Positions 8,180 through 18,000 of a stretch of DNA of 64,000 bases are shown piece after piece. The notes beneath the pieces were generated by a model. That model searched no databases. It saw nothing but the letters and a program-made list of their open reading frames with translations, and was not told the DNA's origin. The translations under genes were made by a program, and so were the position numbers. The stretch is taken from assembly GCF_021390535.1 (NCBI RefSeq), contig NZ_JAJUXG010000017.1, positions 124,001 through 188,000 of the forward strand. Reading direction: 5' to 3'. The stretch's first letter is position 1. Every line of letters starts with the position of its first letter. Source of the DNA: Dyadobacter sp. CY312 (GTDB lineage: Bacteria; Bacteroidota; Bacteroidia; Cytophagales; Spirosomataceae).

Positions 8180-8217
8180 ATCTCCTTTAATAATCACTCG
8201 TGATTTTTAAGGGAGAT
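8180..8217. terminator. Bidirectional terminator between convergent genes
   Basis: A near-perfect 17-bp stem (arms 8180-8196 and 8201-8217, one mismatch and one wobble, CTCG loop), followed by TTTATTTT on the plus strand. It sits between the 128-aa gene and the convergent alkC-like gene and can serve both. Confidence 0.8.
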
Positions 8218-8218
8218 T

Positions 8219-9340
8219 TTATTTTAGTAAATCTTTCGACTCATTAAGAATGAAATCTCCGGCGGTTTTTTCTTCTCCGTTAACGATGAGTGATAAACGG
8301 TGTGCTCCTGCGTAAAATTTACGTGTAGTAATGAGCCGGAAACTTTGCCTTCTTGCAATCGACACAATTTCATTTCCCCCCAAAACCCGCTCACTTATTT
8401 TGAAAACTTTTTTGGAAAGCTGACCATTGGCTTTCACATAATAGATTGCATATTCCAGCCGGACAGCTTGGTTTACCGTTAGTTGATTCTGTACCCGGAA
8501 TGAGAATTCAAGATTTTCGCCGATGTTAACTGCGGGAGTGTCAATCTGGAAATCTGTTACGGCAATGGAATGGCTCGTCAGACCGTAATGATTCAGGATG
8601 CCGGCATGTCCATGTTTGAGCAGGGTACGCGAACCGTGCCTGACGATGGCGTCGGTTTCCTTACTAACTCCCGACCAGCGCGATGCTATTTCCAGTACAA
8701 TTTCAGGGTGATCTTTGGCTATGTCGTTCAGACTATTGGCGACACTGCGTCTTACCGACTCTGAAACGTCTGTTTTCAAATTTTCCAGAATAGGAATTAT
8801 TGAAGTCGGATCTTTTTTTAGTGCCGGTACAGCCATTGCCCAGGGCAACTTTGGTCTGGAACCTTCACTTGCAAGCCTCCTAACCCTGGCGCTTGAATGC
8901 AGCGACCAGCTCTTCATCTGGCTGATCATTTTCTCGCCATATTTTATCAAAAATGGCCGTACAGCGAATTCACAACTTACAAACTGTGTGGTGAATTCGA
9001 GTGCAGTCACAGCGTTTTCATAATCATCTATTCCGTAAGTTTCAATGTAGTCAGGCAGAAACATGAATTCGAGCGCATCCGAACGAAAGTGATCAGCCAA
9101 CAACTGATCTATCATTTTTTGAAGAATTGGAACAGTCTTGCTAAACTCAGCAGGTAAAAACCGATGCAAAGCGAGTGCCGTATGCTTCATCCGCTGTTTC
9201 AATTCCATTGACTTGAAATTGTCTGTGAAAATATCCGCAATGAATTTGGCTTTATCGAATGATGGAATGCTTGTTGAAAAGCTGTCGGCAAGTTTATCGT
9301 AGAAAAGAGGGGAGTAGATATCCTTTAAAAGCGAACTCAT
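8219..9340 (-). CDS. DNA alkylation repair glycosylase, AlkC-like, with C-terminal Ig-like domain
   Basis: A 373-residue protein. Residues 1-240 form a HEAT-like helical repeat region typical of AlkC/AlkD DNA glycosylases, with the conserved core SSARVRRLASEGSRPKLPWA (about 150-170) followed by IIPILENLKTDVSESVRRSVANSLND. These enzymes excise N3/N7-alkylpurines without base flipping. The last 110 residues or so (IAVTDFQIDTPAVNIGENLE onward) are beta-rich and look like the Ig-like domain found in one clade of AlkC. No signal peptide. It is monocistronic, and the stop codon lies 1 bp from the shared terminator. Confidence 0.85.
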   Translation of the reverse strand: MSSLLKDIYSPLFYDKLADSFSTSIPSFDKAKFIADIFTDNFKSMELKQRMKHTALALHRFLPAEFSKTVPILQKMIDQLLADHFRSDALEFMFLPDYIETYGIDDYENAVTALEFTTQFVSCEFAVRPFLIKYGEKMISQMKSWSLHSSARVRRLASEGSRPKLPWAMAVPALKKDPTSIIPILENLKTDVSESVRRSVANSLNDIAKDHPEIVLEIASRWSGVSKETDAIVRHGSRTLLKHGHAGILNHYGLTSHSIAVTDFQIDTPAVNIGENLEFSFRVQNQLTVNQAVRLEYAIYYVKANGQLSKKVFKISERVLGGNEIVSIARRQSFRLITTRKFYAGAHRLSLIVNGEEKTAGDFILNESKDLLK

Positions 9341-9562
9341 TTTGTTGAATTTCGGTGTGTTTATCAGGCAAAAATAGCAATTTGTGTTGTGAAAGGAATC
9401 CAGGCAAAGGGCATAGCAAAAAAGTTAGTACGTAGCTGGCCAAAGCTCGGTGATCTTCGACGGTGTATAAAGTATAGTTTTAATATAATCGATGATACCG
9501 GGAACTTAACCGTTTGGTAAAGTCCGCTGATCCATTTTCGATCCGTTATATTTTAGCCATAA

Positions 9563-9597
9563 AATAACAATGAGCGTGAGTTTCGCTCATTGTTATT
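9563..9597 (-). terminator. Terminator of the VOC gene
   Basis: A perfect 14-bp stem (9563-9576 with 9584-9597) and 7-nt loop, followed on the minus strand by a T-rich stretch. It lies 21 bp after the stop codon of the VOC-family gene. Confidence 0.75.
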
Positions 9598-9617
9598 GCA
9601 CGGTGCACAATGCTATG

Positions 9618-10040
9618 TCATTTTGCGTCGAAGTCGACCATCCATTCAATTCCGAATTTGTCTCTGAACATGCCAAAATAAGTTCCCCATGGACTGTCGC
9701 TCATTGGTACTTCGATACTTCCGCCTGCCGAAAGCCCGCTGAATATTTTGTCGGCCTCTTCGCGACTTTCAGCACTGACAGCTATTTTGGATCGGTTTTC
9801 GTTCTCATCTACTCGTCCCATTCTCTCAGGGATATCATTGCCCATCAGCATGTTGCTGCCTATTGGCAGGGCAATATGCATGATTTTGTTAGCGTCATTT
9901 TCTGATACCGGATGTTCCGGCGTCGCAATATCTTCCAGGCGTATGATCCTGGCAAATTCTCCTCCAAATACGGACTTGTAAAAGGTGAACGCCTCTTGGG
10001 CATTGCCGTTGAAGTTAATGTGTGGGTTTATGAGTGCCAT
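9618..10040 (-). CDS. VOC-family (PhnB-like) protein
   Basis: A 140-residue protein of the vicinal oxygen chelate / glyoxalase fold. It begins with INPHINFNGNAQEAFTFYKSVFGGEF, the hallmark of the PhnB / 3-demethylubiquinone methyltransferase-like subfamily, and ends with SPWGTYFGMFRDKFGIEWMVDF, the usual final beta strand. The metal ligand pattern is only partly kept, as in most PhnB-like members, whose function is generally unknown. It appears monocistronic with its own terminator. Confidence 0.85.
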   Translation of the reverse strand: MALINPHINFNGNAQEAFTFYKSVFGGEFARIIRLEDIATPEHPVSENDANKIMHIALPIGSNMLMGNDIPERMGRVDENENRSKIAVSAESREEADKIFSGLSAGGSIEVPMSDSPWGTYFGMFRDKFGIEWMVDFDAK

Positions 10041-10239
10041 GGTTTCTAAATCGGGTTAGTTGTAGCTTTGTTACAGGTTATGGTTCAATGGTTTGTCAAA
10101 TTGTAAATTTGGCGCACAGGTACAATTCTAACTATTAGATGACAATATTCCTAAATGCTGTTTTAAGATTTTAGAACTTAAAGGTTGACTGAGACTTACA
10201 TGGTAAAAATATTCCTCAGATACGTCAAACTTTGTCGCT

Positions 10240-10278
10240 AAAAACAATTATAGCTTCGGACATCAATCCGAAGCTATA
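10240..10278 (-). terminator. Terminator of the PNPOx-like gene
   Basis: A perfect 12-bp stem (10249-10260 with 10267-10278) and 6-nt loop. On the minus strand it is followed by ATTGTTTTTAG, a U-rich tail. It lies 24 bp after the stop codon. Confidence 0.8.
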
Positions 10279-10302
10279 TACTTGCAATAGGCTAATAACT
10301 TT

Positions 10303-10842
10303 TTATTCTGTAACCAGTTTGCCTTCGATGGAATCATCCAAAGTTTGACCCGTCATAGCACCGAACAGGGTTTTGGCAAAAGCGATTGCGTTGCCGTGTT
10401 TGTTATCCCAGTAATATCCCTCTTTGGTTTCCACCTTAACCACGGTGATCCTGGGGTCATTAACGCCTTCTGTGAACCATGCTTTCAGAATGGGATCCCA
10501 CAGATCTTCAATAATGGCTTTTTCTTTGGAAATGGTTGCTGTTCCATAAATGCTCAGAAAGTCGGAATACTTCGATCCCTGGAATAACAGGTGGACATAT
10601 GGATCAGCACCGATCTCCGCATTTTTATGGCTGTCATCTGAGCTTAGAAACCAGAATGTACCATCGTCTGTCACTTTCTGAATGGACATCGGGCGTGTAT
10701 TCAGCGGTTTGCCGGTCGTGATGCCGGTGCAAAAAAAGCAGGTATTGGCAGCGGAAGCCAACTCCTTAATTTTTTCGCCCGCTTCCTGGCTAAAAAGGTC
10801 CTTGTGATTTTCTTCGGGCTGCTGTTGGTTAATACTATCCAT
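10303..10842 (-). CDS. Pyridoxamine 5'-phosphate oxidase-like / general stress protein 26-type protein
   Basis: A 179-residue flavin-binding split-barrel protein. After a Q/E-rich N-terminus comes CFFCTGITTGKPLNTRPMSI, then GTFWFLSSDDSHKNAEI and VHLLFQGSKYSDFLSIYGTA, which match general stress protein 26 / PNPOx-like proteins that bind FMN or a related cofactor. True PdxH residues for PNP oxidation are not evident. It is alone between a terminator and a membrane protein gene. A role in oxidative stress is family-based inference. Confidence 0.85.
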   Translation of the reverse strand: MDSINQQQPEENHKDLFSQEAGEKIKELASAANTCFFCTGITTGKPLNTRPMSIQKVTDDGTFWFLSSDDSHKNAEIGADPYVHLLFQGSKYSDFLSIYGTATISKEKAIIEDLWDPILKAWFTEGVNDPRITVVKVETKEGYYWDNKHGNAIAFAKTLFGAMTGQTLDDSIEGKLVTE

Positions 10843-11015
10843 GTTGATTTTTGGTTGAAGTTCTAACCTCCTTCAACAAAGATCGTTCCAGAGCTTCTAT
10901 CGAAAATGTGGTGATGATTCTGTGGTTTTAATACGGTTGCTGATGTTTACAATGATTTTACCAGTAAACGGTTGGAGGCCGGAACCATCGGGATCGTCAC
11001 CACAATGAATCTTTT

Positions 11016-12374
11016 CTATAATTCTGCCGCGTACCAAAATGGGATGGTAGCAATTGTCGTGGGTTTTGCCGGGTTTTTTGGTTGAATGCTAATCTTTAAG
11101 GTGTTCCGCCCCGTGATAAGATTATTTGGCATCAGTACCGTCTGCCAGCCATGTTGTGTTGGTTTATCGTGAAGCGTAAATAATAATCCAGGATTCTGAT
11201 ACAATGAATCGTTGACCCGAACTTGTATGAGGCTATTTATTTGTTGACTGCTCCAATCTGCATATTCGCGTCGGCGCTCAGCAATTGGCTTGGTCTCGTT
11301 CCAGACGGGTTCCTTGCTAATTTCAGTTAAAAGGGTATCCAGTGCTTTTGGATATGCGATGTATAAGCGAATAAACGGCTCGCGAACAATATCCGATTGT
11401 ATGGTCGCCGTTCTTACATACTGCCCTTCCGGGCGTTGGTTGTCGTAAGAATTGGCGTCCACAAATACGCTGTCAACACGGGCGGAAAACAAATGCCGGC
11501 CATTGAAAACAAGAAATCGCTGATTTTGACGGGACATGTCGATCAACAAATTCACCGTCATGATCAAGACAAAACCAACAAGCATAAATGCCATGTTCCT
11601 GACAAGCTTTTTCGACGGTATATGGCTATAAAATGTATTGACGATAAAGCCGGAAGGCCGGGCAGTGCCCCAATATAAAAACTGAAGTATTGTGGAGAAT
11701 TTATAATTTAAACGAGCTCCGGTTGGCGTGGCTCTTACAGCCGGCAAACTAAGGATGATCGATGCCAGAAGGTAAATACCTGCCAGAGCATAACATAGCA
11801 GTTTTACAAAAGGCATGTAATCATCAGGAATCAAGGGGCGGATGTAGGTATAAACGATGATGGCAACAAGGTACCCCATCGCAATAAGAATAAAGAAAAA
11901 AGTGAAGAGGAATGCCACAGCAAACACAATGTTGCAGCGGCGGTCGAGCCGGATAATGTAATTTTGGAGCGAGCCAAACTTACCGGACATCTGCTCCTGC
12001 GCATACTTTGATGTAAATGGAATACGGTCGTAATGTATTCCTGTCGGGTATACGCTCAGCAGGCCAACCAGTCCAACCCAGAAAGCACGCATTACAAAAT
12101 TTGTAAGAAATGCTGCAAATAGTATGTAGCAGATCGCTTTCATCATGCTGAACACCAGCGAAGGAAAGACGCCTATTATACCTGTGGTGTGACTCAGTAT
12201 GTTAAACCGCAAATAGTCAAACGCAACATCCAGCAAGTCCGGCAATTGCAGAACAGCGAACAATGCGGCCCCGGAAATAACCAGTTCGAGGTTCCAGCTT
12301 TGAGAGGTAAGGTCACGTAGCTTTTCTTCCTGCTGAGGATGCAGATGTTCTTTTTGTAAAGGTTCTTCGGTCAC
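11016..12374 (-). CDS. Polytopic membrane protein of unknown function, 452 aa
   Basis: I do not recognise a named family. The protein begins with a charged 25-residue cytoplasmic head. About seven hydrophobic helices follow within the first 280 residues (for example GIIGVFPSLVFSMMKAICYI and FAVAFLFTFFFILIAMGYLV), the last near residue 275 (MAFMLVGFVLIMTVNLLI). A soluble beta-rich C-terminal domain of about 170 residues follows, probably periplasmic. It carries LFSARVDSVFVDANSYD and a final strand set ending in IATIPFWYAAEL. It looks like a structural or sensory membrane protein rather than a transporter. It is monocistronic and divergent from the sigma-factor gene. Confidence 0.7.
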   Translation of the reverse strand: MTEEPLQKEHLHPQQEEKLRDLTSQSWNLELVISGAALFAVLQLPDLLDVAFDYLRFNILSHTTGIIGVFPSLVFSMMKAICYILFAAFLTNFVMRAFWVGLVGLLSVYPTGIHYDRIPFTSKYAQEQMSGKFGSLQNYIIRLDRRCNIVFAVAFLFTFFFILIAMGYLVAIIVYTYIRPLIPDDYMPFVKLLCYALAGIYLLASIILSLPAVRATPTGARLNYKFSTILQFLYWGTARPSGFIVNTFYSHIPSKKLVRNMAFMLVGFVLIMTVNLLIDMSRQNQRFLVFNGRHLFSARVDSVFVDANSYDNQRPEGQYVRTATIQSDIVREPFIRLYIAYPKALDTLLTEISKEPVWNETKPIAERRREYADWSSQQINSLIQVRVNDSLYQNPGLLFTLHDKPTQHGWQTVLMPNNLITGRNTLKISIQPKNPAKPTTIATIPFWYAAEL

Positions 12375-12906
12375 TGTAAAGAAAAAGTTAAAAACGAAAG
12401 GTACAAAAAGACCTAAAATATTGGATAGGTAGTAGGGAAAATTCTACGAAGGACACGATATGATGTTAGAACAAGGTGTCGGCTTACTTTTTGATAAATC
12501 CCCAGGTATCTAATTCAAGATTGACGACTATACCTTCGGTATGAAGTAATGGTGTCAAAGGAAATTGGCGTCTTTAAGACCAGGCAGGAAATTACCTGTT
12601 TTTGTAAAACAATGTAAAAGGCCACATCATTGCCGACACAAGAGCCCTGTTCCAGTTTGGTTTGCTTTTGCCCGCTTCTTTTGAGCAGTACCAGGCAAAA
12701 ATAAGGATCGATATAAAAATTGCTAAGGCCATATCTTCGGGGTTCGCATATCAATATTGATTTGAAGATAGGCAATTTTCTAACTGTAAGTTGTTTAAAT
12801 ACACGAACGGTAGCTATAACCGTATGTATATAAAATAAAATTGATTCCTTTATGTAGTACTTTGTCTGTATAAATTTATCTTTATCCTCGAATATTATGT
12901 TTGGCT
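12375..12906. other. 532-bp divergent intergenic region
   Basis: Lies between the divergent membrane-protein and sigma-factor genes and must hold both promoters. It is AT-rich toward the sigma gene. The only ORF of note (12515-12775, minus) has no recognisable domain and I do not support it. No strong palindrome was seen. Confidence 0.5.
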
Positions 12907-13488
12907 ATGCAGCTTTATAATACTTTTAGCGACAATGAACTGTTCAATCTGATTCAGACTGGCGATCAGGCAGCTTTCGGTGCACTGTACCGCAGGCATT
13001 GGCAGAGCATGTTCAATAATGCATATAAGAGGCTCAAAAACAGGGATATTTCTCAGGATGTTGTTCAAAATATTTTTACAGATATATGGGAAAGGCGAGA
13101 AGCTGTGGTAATCGAAAATGTTCCGGCATATCTGCATACCGCGGTTCGTTTCCAGGTAATTAGGCAATCGGTAGCTGCCCCGGATCATTCGGCTATGACA
13201 GATCTGTTTGAAACAGATATTGTATCAGCAGGACGCACGGATGATACCTTAATTGGAAACGAAGTAAAAGAGCTGCTCAGGTTATGGATTGATGCGCTGC
13301 CTGAGAAACGACGCGAAATTTTTATCCTGCATTACTTCAATGGCAAGTCAACGGAGGAGATTGCCGGGCATTTGCAAATAAGTCAAAAGACAGTTCAAAA
13401 CCAGTTGCATACCGCTACAACGGCCATTAAATCTCACTTCGATAAAATTCTTCTGGCAGAGGTAATATCTTCATTTTTAGGTCTTTAA
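12907..13488 (+). CDS. ECF-family RNA polymerase sigma factor of a SusCD locus
   Basis: A 193-residue ECF sigma factor. Region 2 is AFGALYRRHWQSMFNNAYKR followed by RDISQDVVQNIFTDIWERR; region 4 is LPEKRREIFILHYFNGKSTE followed by a helix-turn-helix (IAGHLQISQKTVQNQLHTA). I chose the ATG at 12907; an in-frame TTG lies two codons upstream. The next genes are fecR-like, susC and susD, so it is the trans-envelope signalling sigma factor that is released when the outer-membrane receptor binds its substrate. Confidence 0.92.
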   Translation: MQLYNTFSDNELFNLIQTGDQAAFGALYRRHWQSMFNNAYKRLKNRDISQDVVQNIFTDIWERREAVVIENVPAYLHTAVRFQVIRQSVAAPDHSAMTDLFETDIVSAGRTDDTLIGNEVKELLRLWIDALPEKRREIFILHYFNGKSTEEIAGHLQISQKTVQNQLHTATTAIKSHFDKILLAEVISSFLGL

Positions 13489-13628
13489 GTCAATTATTTT
13501 CTTTAATTGTAAAAAAGGATGATTTTTTTAATCTTCCCATGGGAGATTGCATTCATTTTGGTACATCTATAAGAGATACTTTACTTTATCTACGACGCCC
13601 CCGATTTTTGAATCATGATTTTGTGACT

Positions 13629-14828
13629 ATGAAAGAGAATTCTGCTAAGAAAGATTTGCTCCGAATGCTGAACCGTTATGCAGATGGAATCGCGTCTCCT
13701 GCTGAAAAGAAGTTTGTCGAAAAGTATTACGACCGCTTTGACAAAGAGTCCGACATCCTGGATCAATATACCGTTGGCGAAAAAGCCGATCTGGAAAATG
13801 AAATGGAAGCTTTCCTTACAGCAAGAATCCGGGCAAAGGAAGAAAATATCATAAAACCATTCTGGTCCAAAAGTGTCTTCCGTTTGCTTGCAGCGGCTTC
13901 TGTCTTGTTTGTGCTGGGAATTTTAGTTTATAAATCGGAACGGTTTTTTGCAAAAAATGAACATCAGATCGCGATAGCTCCCACGGATGTTGCTCCTGGC
14001 TCGGACAGGGCGATTCTGACCTTGTCGAACGGAACATCCATCACACTTGATAACAAAAGTGAAGGATATCTGGCAACGGAGGGAAAGGTTTCCATTCGGT
14101 CCAATGGGCATGGAGAGCTCCGATATACCTCGTCAGGAATTGAAACTGATAAAAACGAAGCGGGCGTAAACCGGATTTCGACACCGGTAGGAGGGCAGTA
14201 CCGGGTTGTGTTGCCCGACGGCAGTAAGGTGTGGCTGAATGCAATGTCATCTTTAAGCTATCCCACATTTTTTGAAGGGACCCAGCGAAAAGTGAGGGTG
14301 ACAGGTGAATGCTATTTTGAGATTGCCAGGGATACCAAACATCCATTTGTGGTGGAAATAGATAGTAAGCAAGAAGTGGTAGTGACGGGCACTCACTTCA
14401 ATGTAAACGCTTATCCAAACGAATCAAACATCCGAACCACGTTACTCGAAGGCGGTGTGGAGGTTTACAGAATCGGGGATTCTTCCCGGGATGTTGTAAA
14501 ACTCAAACCTGGCATGCAATCCTTTGTCGGAGCAAATAACATGCTAAAAACCCGGGAAGTGAATGCGGAAGAAATGGTGGCCTGGAAAAACGGCTTGTTC
14601 TATTTTGATAATGCCGATGTGCCTGCGGTAATGCGGCAGGTTGAAAGGTGGTACAATGTGGAAGTAGCGTACAAAAAGGAAATTGAAAGTAAAGCCTTTT
14701 CAGGGAAAATTCACCGGACAGCAAATCTTTCCCAAATCGTTGAAATATTACGTTTTAGCGGAGTAAATGTGCAGGTGGAGCCGACAGATAAAAAGGATGT
14801 TAATGCACGAATTGTGCTGAATCCCTGA
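13629..14828 (+). CDS. FecR-family anti-sigma factor with DUF4974
   Basis: A 399-residue inner-membrane anti-sigma regulator. A cytoplasmic N-terminal domain (LLRMLNRYADGIASPAEKKF) binds the sigma factor, one transmembrane helix follows (VFRLLAAASVLFVLGILVY), then the periplasmic FecR domain (STPVGGQYRVVLPDGSKVWL) and a C-terminal DUF4974 / secretin-like part (GLFYFDNADVPAVMRQVERW). The longer frame from 13539 adds 30 unrelated residues, and I prefer the ATG at 13629. It starts 140 bp after the sigma gene and 195 bp before susC, the standard order for such loci. Confidence 0.92.
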   Translation: MKENSAKKDLLRMLNRYADGIASPAEKKFVEKYYDRFDKESDILDQYTVGEKADLENEMEAFLTARIRAKEENIIKPFWSKSVFRLLAAASVLFVLGILVYKSERFFAKNEHQIAIAPTDVAPGSDRAILTLSNGTSITLDNKSEGYLATEGKVSIRSNGHGELRYTSSGIETDKNEAGVNRISTPVGGQYRVVLPDGSKVWLNAMSSLSYPTFFEGTQRKVRVTGECYFEIARDTKHPFVVEIDSKQEVVVTGTHFNVNAYPNESNIRTTLLEGGVEVYRIGDSSRDVVKLKPGMQSFVGANNMLKTREVNAEEMVAWKNGLFYFDNADVPAVMRQVERWYNVEVAYKKEIESKAFSGKIHRTANLSQIVEILRFSGVNVQVEPTDKKDVNARIVLNP

Positions 14829-14922
14829 TTTAAAATTAAGAATGACTCATAACTAAATCCTTAAAAAATCATGATCAGAAATCTACGCAGCCCCTGACGC
14901 CAGCTACTCCTGAAATGAAAAA

Positions 14923-14951
14923 CCGCAGATATGTTGCAACCATATCTACGG
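14923..14951 (+). promoter_or_regulatory. Hairpin in the susC leader
   Basis: An imperfect 11-bp inverted repeat (14923-14933 with 14941-14951, one mismatch, 7-nt loop) without a T run, followed by a smaller GC-rich hairpin at about 14969-14981. Both lie in the 195-bp leader before the susC gene and could act in attenuation or mRNA processing; this is inference from structure only. Confidence 0.3.
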
Positions 14952-15023
14952 TACAATTCAGGCTAAAACCGGCAGTGCCGGAATCAATTTTCACATCTTG
15001 TTAACCCAAACATCGTAAATGTA

Positions 15024-18000
15024 ATGAATTTTATTACGAATGGAAATGCTATGCCCGCCGGGCTGGCCTATTTCGAAGATGCATCTCAAATTGGCACGAG
15101 GCAGAGGTATGACTCGCAGGCATTAAAGCGAAAGATTGTTATGCAACTGAAACTGATCACTTTTTTACTCACTGTGTTTCTGATCCAGGTAAAGGCGGCC
15201 GGTTTTGCCCAGCCAATTACACTTAGGGAGAAGAATGCTTCGATTGAAAAAATACTGCAAACCATAGAGAGACAGAGTGGTTACGTATTTTTTTACAACA
15301 ATAATGATGTCCGTGACCTGAAAACAAGTATCGTGCTCAGGAATGCTTCTATTGAACAAACTCTGAAAGAAACATTCAAAGGTTTGCCTCTTGCTTTCAA
15401 AGTGGTGGACAACACCGTTGTAATCCGAAAAACGGAGACGCCCGTAAAATCCACCCCGCTGAACAAGCGGAACCAACTTGCTCCGAAAGCCGAGATTGAA
15501 GTAAAGGGACAAGTATTGGATGAAAAAGGAGAGGGTTTGCCAGGTGTAAGTATTCGGGTCAAAGGAAGTAACGACGGGACTACCAGCGATGTCGAAGGGG
15601 ATTTTTCAATAAAGGTTGCTGATGACGGTACTTCGGTACTTATGTTTTCCTTTATTGGCTATGCTCCCCAGGAAGTGCCGGTTACCAATCAGACAGCTCT
15701 TAAAATAGTGTTGCAGGTTGACAATAAGGCACTGGATGAGGTGGTTGTAGTCGGTTACGGCACGCAGAAAAAAGCCAACGTTGTCAGTTCCATCAGTACG
15801 GTGAATGGCAATCAGATCACTTTCCCCACCCGAAACCTGACAAATAACCTGGCTGGACAAATGGCAGGCCTGATGAGTATACAACGGACGGGAGAACCAG
15901 GGCGTGATGACGCCGAATTCTGGATCCGGGGCGTAAGTACTTTTGCAGGTGGAACTGCTCCGCTTGTGCTGGTAGACGGCGTCCCGCGCTCTTTTAGCAA
16001 TATTGAGCCGGATGAGATCGAAACTTTTTCGGTTTTGAAAGATGCTGCTGCAACGGCAGTATATGGAGCGGAAGGTGCTAACGGTGTTATTCTGGTGACT
16101 ACCAAACGCGGAGGAATAAGTAAGCCGCAAATCACTTTCCGAACAGAGCACAGCTTTTCTACACCGACCAGATTACCTGAATTTGTGGAGTCGTGGCAAT
16201 ATCTGGAACTGACCAATGAAGCCTTAACCAATGACGGCTTGAGTCCCATGTTTTCACAGGAACTCATTGCTAAATATAAGAGCGGGGAAGACCGCGACCT
16301 TTATCCAAATGCGAACTGGCTGGATGAAATGCTTACCAAAGTGAATCGCAACCAGCGTTATACGCTCAATTTCAGAGGTGGTACGGAAAAGGCCCGTTAC
16401 TTTGTATCAGGTGCATATTTCGCAGAAGACGGGGTTTTTAAAAATGATCCTCTGAACAGATATGAAACCAACATTGGGCTGAAAAGGTACAACCTGAGAA
16501 GTAATATTGACATGGATATTACGCCGACAACCTTGTTAAATGTCGACATCAGCGGGCAATATCTGAATAGGAACTGGGCAGGTGTAGATGCGCCGAATAT
16601 ATTCAGTATGATGCTGAATACCCCATCGTATATTTTTCCGGCGGTGTACAGCGACGGTACCCTTGCAACCTATCCGGCTGAAAACGATGATAACAACAGA
16701 AATCCTTACAACCAACTCTTCAACTCGGGATATAAAAAGGAATGGAACGCATTGCTTCAGACTGGTGTAGGATTGACTCAAAAGCTGGATTTCATTACAC
16801 CGGGTCTGCATGCAAATGCAAAAATCAGCTTTGATTATGACGGAACATTTTCTTCCACGAGGAGCTTCAATCCGAATCGTTATTATGCAACCGGGAGAGA
16901 TGAAAACGGAAACCTGGTATTCAATCAGTCCGTTTCGGGAAATCCTGATATGGGCGAACCGGCAGAGGGAAACAGCGCGATTAAGAAGATCTACATGGAG
17001 GGTTCTCTTAATTACAAGAAGGTAATAGGAAATCATACATTTAGCGGTATGCTGCTTTACATGCAGAAGGAAATGCAGTATCACGACCAGGCACTTGCGT
17101 TCCGCAAGCAGGGAATTGTCGGCAGAGCCACCTATGGATTTTCGGACAGGTATTTTATAGAGGGGAACTTCGGATATACCGGAAGTGAGACTTTTGCCAA
17201 AAATCACCGCTTCGGCTTCTTTCCCGCGGTCGGGTTAGGTTACCTCATTTCAAATGAACCCTTTTTCCCGGATGCATTAAAGCGAAGTATCTCGTCATTG
17301 AAGCTGAGGGTGTCTGTGGGGCGCACCGGAAATGATAATACCACAAACAACTATACGCAAACAACAGCCCGGTTTTTATACAGACCTACATTCAGAACAG
17401 ACGGATATAATTTTAATCAGGGAATTACTTCCGGAGGAGGATCCAACGGTTTGGGAACAGGGATAAACGACTTGCAGTTTGAAAACCCAAACATACACTG
17501 GGAGATCGAAAACAAAGGTAATGTCGGGATGGATCTGAGTTTGTTTGGCAATCAGATTGAGCTCGTAGTTGACTATTTCAGATCAAATCGTTCAGGCATT
17601 TTGCTGCAACGCAGAACGATCCCCGGAACGGCAGGTTTCTGGGCGGCGCCCTGGGATAACTATGGTGCAGTGAGAAACCAGGGAGTGGATGGCAGCCTGA
17701 ACGGGAGGCACGCCTGGGGTAAATTCAAAGTTGGAATGAGGGGAACGTTCAGTTTCTCACGTAATAAAATACTTGAATATGATGAATTGCCACAGCCACA
17801 CCCATGGATGAATCTTACGGGAACGAGGGTGAACGAAAATACGCTTTTTATTGCCGAGCGCCTTTACACCAACGACGATTTCCATATTTCACAGAATACG
17901 AACGGTACCTATTCTTATCAGTTAAAAGAAGGATTGCCAACTGTTGCACTGCAAAATAATCTGGGACCGGGCGATATCAAGTTCACAGACCTGAACGAGG

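Noticed and set aside
12515..12775. 86-aa minus-strand ORF between the membrane protein and the sigma factor
   Set aside because: No recognisable domain, no clear start context, and it lies in a divergent promoter region.
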